From contig DATFFO010000037.1 in NCBI GenBank assembly GCA_035250025.1, positions 1-7,145 on the forward strand: a stretch of 7,145 nt of DNA, in the 5' to 3' direction. A program made the position numbers and the translations under genes. The DNA is from DATFFO01 sp035250025 (GTDB lineage: Bacteria; Actinomycetota; Acidimicrobiia; Spongiisociales; ZC4RG35). This document shows, piece by piece, positions 1 through 5,349 of the stretch; position 1 is the stretch's first letter, and every line of letters starts with the position of its first letter. The notes beneath the pieces are model-generated. The model searched no databases. It was not told where the DNA came from and saw only the letters and a program-made list of their open reading frames with translations.

Positions 1-1433
1 GTGAGGAATACGAGGCCGCCTCCAGCGACCATGGAGTGCCTGACCAACGGCAGGGTGATGCGGCGCAGCGTGGCCAGTTGCCCCATGCCCAGGCTGCGGC
101 TGGCCGCCTCCAGGTTGGGGCCGACCTGGGAGAGCCCGCTCTGAATCGCGGTCATTGCCTGGGACATGAACATCGCAACGTAGGCGATCACGAGGAGGAC
201 AAGGGTCTGGTAGATGCCCGGCGCCACCCGGACAGCCAGCACCAGGAAGCCCAGGCCCACGGCCAGATGGGGGAGGGAGTAGGTCGCCCACGCCGCCGAC
301 TCCAGGGCGGCGGTGCGGCGGTTGCGGTAGCGAACGGTGAGGATGGCGAGCGGGACGGCGGCCGTCACCGTCACCACGGCGGCGACCAGCGAAACCGAGG
401 CGGACCGTATGAGCTCTGTTCCCACGGTGCCGGCTTCGTTGCCCAATGCCGCGCCCCGGACGGCCCACCAGCCGAGGGTGAGGAGGGGGAGCACCAGTGC
501 GCCGCCCACCACGGTCGTCAGAAAGCCGTATGCCGACAGTCGGCGCCATCCGGCAAGGGTGGTGACCGCCGCCCGGCGGGGTGGGCGGTCGGAGTGGAGG
601 CTGGCCCGCCCCCGGGCGCGCTGTTGGGCGAAGACCAGGAGCAGGGCGATGATGACGAGGATCCCGGACAGGAACAGGGCAGGGGTGGGGTCGAGCCGGC
701 CCCGGAACTGGGTGTAGATCGCCCGGGTGAACGTCTCGTAACGCAGCACGGAGACAGCCCCGAAGTCGGAGAGGACGTAGAGGCCGACGAGCAGCGACGC
801 CCCCAGCAGGGCGGGTCGGAGTTGGGGCACCACCACCGTCGTCACGGTCCGCCACCGTGACGCCCCCAATCCCCGGGCGGCTTCCTCGAGGGCCGGATCC
901 ATGCGTCGCAGCGCCGGGACGGCGAGGAGATGGACGTAGCTGAAGTTCCACAAGCTGAGGGCTGCCCACGCTGCCCAGAAGCCGGAGAAGACGGGTAGAG
1001 CCGACAGCCCGACCGCCCGGAGTGCTTCGGAGATGAGCCCGGCGTTGCCGGACGATCCCAGCATGGCCAAGGCGCCGACATATGACGGGATCACCAGCGG
1101 CAGCGACACCAGGGTGGACCAGGTCCGTGATCCTCTGAGGTCGGTGCGGGTGGTTAGCCAGGCGGTGGTGGTTCCCACGACGAGCGCCGTCACCGTGACC
1201 GAGGCTACGAGCAAGGCCGTCGACCCGAGCAGTTCTGCCAGCCGTCCCGGAGCGATCCCTCCGGCATCGATGCCGCCGGGCCGGATGACGGACCACACCA
1301 GGAAGCCGATGGGGACTAGGGCGGGGACCACGACCAGCACACCCAGGACCCACAACACGGCCGGAGCCCTCCGCCCCTGGCGGGGGGAGGGCTCGACTGC
1401 CGTTGGTGCGACCGGAGGGGCCAGGGCGGCCAT
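1..1433 (-). CDS. fbpB: Iron(III)-type ABC transporter permease, fused double-domain (FbpB-like), 3' end missing
   Basis: Inner-membrane permease of a ferric-iron-type importer. It would receive metal from the binding protein encoded just upstream and move it inward using an ATPase that is not in the window. I translated the minus strand by hand: it is open from ATG at 1433 to the window edge, giving 477 complete codons. Residues 26-50 form the first membrane segment after a short Pro/Ala-rich cytoplasmic start. Two EAA loops, the ATPase-docking signature, are visible: one around residues 182-207 (LEEAARGLGASRW) and one around 441-465 (LEAASRSLGMGQL). Two EAA loops in one chain indicate the duplicated permease found in FbpB/SfuB proteins, usually about 500-550 residues, so roughly 30-70 residues are missing. 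The motif PLVIPSYVGALA near residue 115 is typical of this family. The start overlaps the binding-protein stop by one base (TGATG), so translation is probably coupled. ThiP-like thiamine permeases share this fold. Iron is preferred from the context. Confidence 0.9.
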   Translation of the reverse strand, partial: MAALAPPVAPTAVEPSPRQGRRAPAVLWVLGVLVVVPALVPIGFLVWSVIRPGGIDAGGIAPGRLAELLGSTALLVASVTVTALVVGTTTAWLTTRTDLRGSRTWSTLVSLPLVIPSYVGALAMLGSSGNAGLISEALRAVGLSALPVFSGFWAAWAALSLWNFSYVHLLAVPALRRMDPALEEAARGLGASRWRTVTTVVVPQLRPALLGASLLVGLYVLSDFGAVSVLRYETFTRAIYTQFRGRLDPTPALFLSGILVIIALLLVFAQQRARGRASLHSDRPPRRAAVTTLAGWRRLSAYGFLTTVVGGALVLPLLTLGWWAVRGAALGNEAGTVGTELIRSASVSLVAAVVTVTAAVPLAILTVRYRNRRTAALESAAWATYSLPHLAVGLGFLVLAVRVAPGIYQTLVLLVIAYVAMFMSQAMTAIQSGLSQVGPNLEAASRSLGMGQLATLRRITLPLVRHSMVAGGGLVFL

Positions 1434-2494
1434 CAGCTCAAGCCGGCCTCCGCGATGAGGGCCAGGGCGGGGTCGAGGGTGTCGGCGGTGTCGGTGAGAC
1501 TGATGTCGAGAACGGGCAGATCGGCCAGCGGTACCTGACCCTCTGGAGTCCCCGCTCCCTCGATCAGCGGGTACTCGAACAGCGATAAGAAATGCGCCTG
1601 TGACTCCTCGGAAAGGAGGTATCGGATGAGGTCGGCGGCCGCCTCCTGCTGGTCCGAGACGCCGAGGATTCCGGCGCCGGTGGCCATGACGAGGCCACCC
1701 GGATCCCCGTCGGGGAAGAAGTGGTTGGCCGCCGGAACCTCACCCAGCTCGGCAATCCGCTGCAGCAGGTAGTAGTGGTTGACGAGGCCGGCGTCGAGGT
1801 CGCCTGCCACCACGGCATCGACGATCGGTCCGTTGCCGTCGAAGATCGTCGGGTCGTTGGCGGCGATTCCCTCGAGCCACTCCGCCGTCTGCTCCTCGCC
1901 CTCTGCCAGGATCATGCCGGTGACGAAGGCCACGAAGGAGCCGTTGGTGGGGGCGACGCCCAGGCGCCCTGCCCATTCGGGCTCGGTGAGCTCCCAGATG
2001 CTGGCGGGCAGCTCATCATCGCTCACGAGGTCGGTGTTGTGGACGAACACCCGGCTGCGGCCGGTGATCCCCACCCAGTGGCCGTTGGCGTCGGCGAAGC
2101 GCTCGGGCACCAGCGACAGCACGTCGTCGGGTAGCTCGGTCAACAAACCCTGCTTGGCGAGGCCGCCGATGAAGGCGGGGTCCTGGGCCCAGAAGACGTC
2201 GGCGGGGGTGGCGTCGCCTTCGGCCACGATCGTCGTCGCCAGCTCCCCGGTCCCGGCGTAGCGCACCTCGACCTCGATTCCCGTGTCGGCCGTGAAGGCG
2301 TCGACGACCGGTTGCACGAAGTCCTCGTTCCGGCCCGAGTAGAGCACCAGCCCCTCGGTGGCCGACGTAGTGTCGGAGGCGCCGGTGGTAACCGGGCCGC
2401 CACTCGTATCGGTCTGTGCTGTCGTCGACGATGATCCGTCGCCGCCGCAGGCGGCGAGAGCCAGGACCATGAGGAGAGCGGGCAATCTTCGCAC
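1433..2494 (-). CDS. fbpA: Iron ABC transporter substrate-binding lipoprotein (FbpA-like)
   Basis: Extracytoplasmic receptor that would bind Fe(III) and hand it to the permease encoded next. With the GTG start at 2494 the protein has 353 residues. It begins with Arg-Arg, then a hydrophobic stretch and the lipobox LAAC (Cys16), which marks a lipid-anchored protein. A Ser/Thr/Gly linker spans about residues 17-46, followed by a class-2 periplasmic-binding fold. The motif LYSGRNEDF (about 51-59) opens the mature domain as in FbpA, FutA and related proteins. NHYY (about 239-242) supplies the adjacent tyrosines that bind iron in FbpA (Tyr195/Tyr196 of the Neisseria protein). The first-strand His seen in Neisseria FbpA is not obvious here: the sequence reads SGRN. 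An in-frame TTG at 2527 would add 11 residues, but AAAGGAA lies 7 nt before the GTG and the shorter form gives a normal signal peptide. The gene leads the importer operon and sits behind a DtxR-type box. Other transition-metal substrates cannot be excluded. Confidence 0.9.
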   Translation of the reverse strand: MRRLPALLMVLALAACGGDGSSSTTAQTDTSGGPVTTGASDTTSATEGLVLYSGRNEDFVQPVVDAFTADTGIEVEVRYAGTGELATTIVAEGDATPADVFWAQDPAFIGGLAKQGLLTELPDDVLSLVPERFADANGHWVGITGRSRVFVHNTDLVSDDELPASIWELTEPEWAGRLGVAPTNGSFVAFVTGMILAEGEEQTAEWLEGIAANDPTIFDGNGPIVDAVVAGDLDAGLVNHYYLLQRIAELGEVPAANHFFPDGDPGGLVMATGAGILGVSDQQEAAADLIRYLLSEESQAHFLSLFEYPLIEGAGTPEGQVPLADLPVLDISLTDTADTLDPALALIAEAGLS

Positions 2495-2501
2495 GCGCAG
2501 G

Positions 2502-2508
2502 TTCCTTT
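2502..2508 (-). promoter_or_regulatory. Ribosome binding site deciding the fbpA start
   Basis: Read on the minus strand this is AAAGGAA, 7 nt upstream of the GTG at 2494. It supports the GTG over the in-frame TTG at 2527, and the resulting N-terminus (two Arg followed by a hydrophobic core and lipobox) fits a lipoprotein signal better. Confidence 0.75.
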
Positions 2509-2537
2509 CGGGGGAAGAGTCGTCCAAGCTAGATACA

Positions 2538-2551
2538 ACTACGGACGTAGT
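2538..2551. promoter_or_regulatory. 14-bp palindrome in the fbpA upstream region, possible second operator
   Basis: ACTACG-GA-CGTAGT is a perfect 6-bp inverted repeat with a 2-bp centre, lying between fbpA and the metal box. Read on the minus strand it is flanked by TTGCAC on one side and TTGTATCTA on the other, so it falls between weak -35-like and -10-like elements. The position suits a repressor site, but the promoter elements match the consensus poorly and I know no regulator for this motif. Confidence 0.3.
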
Positions 2552-2569
2552 GCAAATTCGCCTTACGAC

Positions 2570-2588
2570 ATCGGTTAGGTAACCCTAA
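2570..2588. promoter_or_regulatory. DtxR/IdeR-type metal box
   Basis: The 19-mer ATCGGTTAGGTAACCCTAA matches the IdeR/DtxR consensus TTAGGTTAGGCTAACCTAA at 14 of 19 positions by my alignment. It contains two overlapping perfect inverted repeats: GGTTA-GG-TAACC (2573-2584) and TTAGG-TAAC-CCTAA (2575-2588). It lies between a divergent iron-importer operon and a DtxR-family gene, which is where such an operator is expected. It is about 76 nt from the fbpA start and 38 nt from the regulator start, so one site could control both genes. Confidence 0.75.
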
Positions 2589-2615
2589 TCTCCGCCCTGG
2601 AATGGGAGCCCTACC

Positions 2616-2630
2616 ATGCCCGCCCCGTGA
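2616..2630 (+). other. Four-codon leader ORF (MPAP) ending on the regulator start
   Basis: ATG CCC GCC CCG TGA. GGGAG (2604-2608) stands 7 nt before this ATG, a better placed Shine-Dalgarno than the GTG at 2627 has for itself. The leader stop (2628-2630) overlaps that GTG, giving a GTGA junction. This could be a short leader allowing termination-reinitiation on the regulator gene. A one-base indel in the sequence, which would fuse MPAP to the regulator, is the other explanation. Confidence 0.3.
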
Positions 2631-3298
2631 GCGACACCACCCACCGGACCAAGTATCGCGAGTACGTCGCCGCCATATACGAGCTCCACGAGGCAGACCT
2701 TCCCGTCATCCAGGCCCGCATCGCCGACTGGCTCGGGGTGACCCGGCCGTCAGTCTCGGAGATGATGAAGCGCATGGAGTCGGAGGGGCTGGTGCGCCTG
2801 GGCGAGCAGGTGACTCTCACCGAGCAGGGCCAGCATCTAGCCGAGGTCGTGGTGCGCCGCCATCGTCTTGCCGAGCGGTTTCTCACCGAGGTGCTGGGAA
2901 TGCCCTGGGTCAAGGTCCACGAGGAAGCCGAGGTCTGGGAGCTTGCGATCTCCGACGACGTCGAAAAGGCGATGTGGGCCAACCTGGGAGATCCCAAGAC
3001 CTGTCCGCACGGCAACCCCATCCCGGGTGCGGGCTACCGCCCGCCGCCCGTGCAGCCGATCTCTGCCATGACCGATCAGGTAGCGACCCTGGAACGCATC
3101 TCCGAGGAGCTGGAACTGGACGACGACATCATGGGCTTTCTCGACACCAACGAACTCCGACCCGGCGCCGAGGTGGCGGTGGCGGCCCGCACCCCCGACG
3201 GCATCATCACTGTCCGGGTCAACGACCATGCCCAGGTCGGGCTCAGCAGCTTCATCGCCGAGCGCGTCTACGTCGCCGCCGCCTCATCGCACGAGTAG
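2627..3298 (+). CDS. DtxR/IdeR-family metal-dependent transcriptional regulator
   Basis: Cytoplasmic metal-sensing repressor of 223 residues, the full length of DtxR/IdeR proteins. Residues 11-75 form the winged helix-turn-helix, with the recognition region near 26-56 (LGVTRPSVSEMMKRME). Residues 76-138 form the dimerisation and metal-binding domain, including RRHRLAERFL, KVHEEAEVWEL and TCPHGNPIPG. Residues about 150-219 form an SH3/FeoA-like C-terminal domain, which MntR proteins lack. By alignment to DtxR, His79, Glu83, His98 and Glu105 are kept. DtxR Cys102 is Glu, a common MntR-like state, and DtxR Met10 is replaced by Glu12. DtxR His106 is Leu106 (codon CTT), which is unusual. The gene is divergent from the iron importer, with a DtxR-type box between them, so it probably represses that operon and perhaps itself. 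GTG at 2627 is the first start giving the full N-terminal helix, but it lacks its own good ribosome binding site. The family is certain; whether it senses Fe or Mn is not. Confidence 0.93.
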   Translation: MSDTTHRTKYREYVAAIYELHEADLPVIQARIADWLGVTRPSVSEMMKRMESEGLVRLGEQVTLTEQGQHLAEVVVRRHRLAERFLTEVLGMPWVKVHEEAEVWELAISDDVEKAMWANLGDPKTCPHGNPIPGAGYRPPPVQPISAMTDQVATLERISEELELDDDIMGFLDTNELRPGAEVAVAARTPDGIITVRVNDHAQVGLSSFIAERVYVAAASSHE

Positions 3299-4369
3299 CG
3301 GGACTTCGACCTCGGCCGTCTCGAGGCCGCCGTGGTAGCCGATCAGCCGTTTGTCGAAGCCACGGGGGAGCACCAGCCGACCCGGCGGGGCGAGGAGTAG
3401 GAAGTCGGGCAGACGCCCGGCGAGGTCTGGGTGGTCTGGACCGGGGCCCAGCCACGGCCTGAACTCTGACGGCGTGACGAGCCGAGCCTTCGTCTCCTCC
3501 GCCAGGCGAGCCGTCAGCTCGGCCGGCCCCGACACCCAGGTGGCCCGGGAGTCGCCGAAGAAGCGGAGCGATTCGAAGGCGGGATCTCTCACCAGCAGCT
3601 TGCCCGAGGCGGGGTAGTCGATGTGGCCGTGGTCGGCCGTGCCTACCAGGCCGATGTCGTCGGGCAGTCCCACCGCCAGAGACTCCCAGATCGCTGAGGC
3701 CTCTGCCATCGCCTCGGTGTAGTCGCCGCTGGTCTGGCCCCAGACGTGGGCGGCTACGTCGACGCTGGGGAAGTAGGTCAGCACGACCCGTCCCGGCCGG
3801 GCAACGTCGAGCGTCGCCCGGATGATCTCGTCGACGGTCCATGCCGGCTCGAAGCGACATCCGCGGTACAGCATCTGACTGAGGGGCGAGCCCAAGAACG
3901 CCCCCGGTTGCACGGTGACCGGCTCCACACCGGCGGCGGCCAGCCTCTCCCACAGATTCGGTGCGGGTAGGACGCGGGGATAGTCATGGAGGACGCTCTG
4001 GCCCTGGGGGGTGACCCACTTGAGGACGTTGACGACCTCGGCGACGCCGGGGAGGTGGATCAGGTGCCCGATGATGCCGTGGGCAGCGGGGGCGACCCCC
4101 GTCACCATCGTCGCCATAGATGTTGTGGTCGTGGTGGGGAATCCGGCGGCGAGTACGCCACGACACGCCGCCTTCAGGGGCCGGGCGGCATTGTGGTCCA
4201 ATTGGCGGGCACCGATCCCGTCGAACATCACGATCACGTAGCCGGTAGCCGAGGGGACCAGGGAGGGGTTGGCCAGACCTGCTGCCGGGGTGGCGCCGCC
4301 GGTCATCCGCGACTCGATCTCGGACACGAGATTCAGCAGCCCGGAACCGGTGTAATCGGGGGCGCGCAT
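3284..4369 (-). CDS. Alkaline-phosphatase-superfamily phosphodiesterase / nucleotide pyrophosphatase-like protein
   Basis: Predicted metal-dependent phosphodiesterase or phosphatase of 361 residues, type I phosphodiesterase/nucleotide pyrophosphatase family. The usual two-metal site can be read off: Asp50 in VMFDGIG; a Thr-rich nucleophile loop FPTTTTTS at 77-84, followed by TG and HGIIGH to His102; Asp204 and His208 in FPSVDVAAH; Asp246 and His247 in TADHGH; and His346 in GYHGGL. I see no signal peptide or membrane segment, so it is probably cytoplasmic. Which Thr in the loop is the nucleophile is not clear from sequence alone. The natural substrate cannot be told: family members hydrolyse nucleotides, phospholipid headgroups or phosphonates. 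ATG at 4369 has no clear Shine-Dalgarno. Met22 is an alternative start but would remove part of the N-terminal helix. Its 3' end overlaps the end of the regulator gene by 15 bp, and its start faces nuoA across 120 bp. Nothing links it to either neighbour in function. Confidence 0.88.
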   Translation of the reverse strand: MRAPDYTGSGLLNLVSEIESRMTGGATPAAGLANPSLVPSATGYVIVMFDGIGARQLDHNAARPLKAACRGVLAAGFPTTTTTSMATMVTGVAPAAHGIIGHLIHLPGVAEVVNVLKWVTPQGQSVLHDYPRVLPAPNLWERLAAAGVEPVTVQPGAFLGSPLSQMLYRGCRFEPAWTVDEIIRATLDVARPGRVVLTYFPSVDVAAHVWGQTSGDYTEAMAEASAIWESLAVGLPDDIGLVGTADHGHIDYPASGKLLVRDPAFESLRFFGDSRATWVSGPAELTARLAEETKARLVTPSEFRPWLGPGPDHPDLAGRLPDFLLLAPPGRLVLPRGFDKRLIGYHGGLETAEVEVPLLVR

Positions 4370-4430
4370 GGCACAGCGACGGTATCAGCTATACATCCGG
4401 CCCCCTCTATGGGCCTGGTTACCCTCGGCT

Positions 4431-4458
4431 TCGACGGTCGGCGGCCCATTCCTATACT
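4431..4458 (+). promoter_or_regulatory. Candidate housekeeping-sigma promoter for the nuo operon
   Basis: TATACT at 4453-4458 matches the -10 consensus at 5 of 6 positions. TCGACG at 4431-4436 matches -35 at 4 of 6 with a 16-bp spacer. Transcription would start near 4465, giving a leader of about 25 nt before nuoA. The region 4370-4489 between the divergent phosphodiesterase and nuoA holds this, the palindrome below, and nothing else I can support. Confidence 0.45.
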
Positions 4459-4460
4459 CG

Positions 4461-4470
4461 CCAGGCCTGG
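4461..4470. promoter_or_regulatory. 10-bp perfect palindrome at the predicted nuo transcription start
   Basis: CCAGGCCTGG begins 2 bp after the candidate -10 hexamer and so covers the predicted transcription start. An inverted copy of its half (GGCCTGG) lies at 4412-4418, upstream of the -35. It could be an operator or a small leader hairpin. In GC-rich DNA a 10-bp palindrome can also occur by chance. Confidence 0.2.
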
Positions 4471-4489
4471 TCATACGACCCGACACCAC

Positions 4490-4861
4490 ATGGATATCAC
4501 CACCTACTTCCAGGACTATCTGACGGTCGGAGCCTTCGCCGCCCTGGGCGTGGTCCTGGTCATGGTGATGCTGGGAGTGGCGGCGGTGCTCAGTCCCTCC
4601 AACCCCACCAAGGGGAAGCTGACCACCTACGAGTGCGGGGTGGACCCGGTGGGGTCGGGCTGGTCGCAGACCTACATCCGCTACTACATCTTCGGCCTAC
4701 TCTTCGTCATCTTCGACGTCGAGGCCGCCTTCATCTTCCCGTGGGCCCTTGTCGCCGAGGAAGCGGGGATGTTCGGCTTGATCGCCATCCTCCTCTTCCT
4801 CCTGACCGTGGTCGAGGGCCTGTTCTTTGCGATCAAGAAGGGGGTCCTGCGGTGGGAGTAG
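4490..4861 (+). CDS. nuoA: NADH-quinone oxidoreductase subunit A (NuoA)
   Basis: Small membrane subunit of respiratory complex I, at the joint between the peripheral arm and the proton-pumping arm. It has 123 residues, normal for NuoA. There are three membrane segments: about 12-34, 66-90 and 94-115. The long loop between the first two carries YECG (47-50) and the conserved Gly-Ser stretch, and in complex I this loop lies near the quinone channel. Segment 2 has the conserved acidic pair Asp76 and Glu78 (FDVEAAF), and segment 3 has Glu109 (VVEG). ATG at 4490 gives the usual short NuoA N-terminus. The reading frame is open far upstream, including an ATG at 4409, but residues added from there look nothing like NuoA. 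No Shine-Dalgarno precedes the ATG. It is the first gene of the operon and overlaps nuoB by 10 bp. Confidence 0.95.
   Translation: MDITTYFQDYLTVGAFAALGVVLVMVMLGVAAVLSPSNPTKGKLTTYECGVDPVGSGWSQTYIRYYIFGLLFVIFDVEAAFIFPWALVAEEAGMFGLIAILLFLLTVVEGLFFAIKKGVLRWE
4837..4844 (+). promoter_or_regulatory. Ribosome binding site deciding the nuoB start
   Basis: GAAGGGGG inside the end of nuoA lies 7 nt before GTG at 4852. It selects this GTG as the nuoB start although the same frame is open well upstream inside nuoA. Confidence 0.65.
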
Positions 4862-5349
4862 TCCAGCGGTTCGGGGTTCCCAAGCCGGTCTCGTGGCTCC
4901 TCAACTGGTCGCGCCAGTACTCGCTGTGGCTGTTCCAGTTCGGTCTCGCCTGCTGTGCCATCGAGTTGATGGCCGCTTCCGGGCCCCGGTTCGACTCGAT
5001 GCGCTTCGGGATCATCCCTCTCCCCGCCTCTCCCCGTCAGGCCGACCTGATGGTCGTGGCAGGCACGGTCACCGACAAGATGGCGCCGTCTATCAAGCGA
5101 CTCTACGACCAGATGCCCGAGCCCAAGTACGTCATCTCGATGGGATCTTGCGCCAACTGCGGCGGCCCCTACTGGGATTCGTATTCGGTGACCAAGGGGG
5201 TAGACCAGGTCATCCCCGTCGACGTTTACGTCCCCGGCTGCCCGCCCCGCCCCGAGGCGCTCCTCGAGGGCATCCTGGTCCTCCAGAAGAAGATCCGGGG
5301 CGAAGACATCCATGAGAAGTGGAACCAGCGTGACCTCCAGCCCGCCTGA
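4852..5349 (+). CDS. nuoB: NADH-quinone oxidoreductase subunit B (NuoB), cluster N2 subunit
   Basis: Peripheral-arm subunit of complex I that holds the terminal 4Fe-4S cluster N2, the direct electron donor to quinone. It has 165 residues from GTG at 4852. The four cluster ligands are present: the tandem Cys34-Cys35 (ACCAIELM), Cys100 (GSCANCGG) and Cys130 (VPGCPPRPE). ASPRQADL at 59-66 and TDKMAP at 74-79 are family hallmarks. The segment after Cys100 reads NCGGPYWDSYSVTKGVD, with an extra Cys103. Most bacterial NuoB have SSGGMFNNYA-like residues there. From memory, the version seen here is that of the second Streptomyces nuo cluster, which lacks nuoEFG. The frame is open upstream, but those residues are a shadow of nuoA. 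The gene overlaps nuoA by 10 bp and nuoC by up to 38 bp, indicating one transcript. Confidence 0.95.
   Translation: MGVVQRFGVPKPVSWLLNWSRQYSLWLFQFGLACCAIELMAASGPRFDSMRFGIIPLPASPRQADLMVVAGTVTDKMAPSIKRLYDQMPEPKYVISMGSCANCGGPYWDSYSVTKGVDQVIPVDVYVPGCPPRPEALLEGILVLQKKIRGEDIHEKWNQRDLQPA

Noticed and set aside
36..860. Long plus-strand open frame of 274 codons opposite the permease
   Set aside because: It is a GC-rich shadow. The translation is Gly/Gln/Arg/His-rich low-complexity with no domain, while the opposite strand reads a clean permease with membrane segments and EAA loops.
1721..2261. Plus-strand open frames inside the fbpA gene
   Set aside because: They lie opposite a well-supported binding-protein gene, and their translations show no recognisable motif or ribosome site.
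2602..3462. Second plus-strand frame of 286 codons over the regulator
   Set aside because: Arg/Gly/Pro-rich translation typical of a +1 shadow. The overlapping frame encodes a full-length DtxR-family protein.
3252..3953. Minus-strand 233-codon frame within the phosphodiesterase
   Set aside because: Arg/Pro-rich shadow. The other frame holds all the metal-site motifs.
4417..4424. GGTTACCC as a second metal box upstream of nuoA
   Set aside because: It lacks the flanking TTAGG/CCTAA halves, so the similarity to the 2570-2588 box is only about eight bases.
3986..4489. Upstream in-frame extension of nuoA
   Set aside because: The frame is open by chance across the phosphodiesterase 5' end. Residues before Met at 4490 do not resemble NuoA, and the candidate promoter lies inside this stretch.
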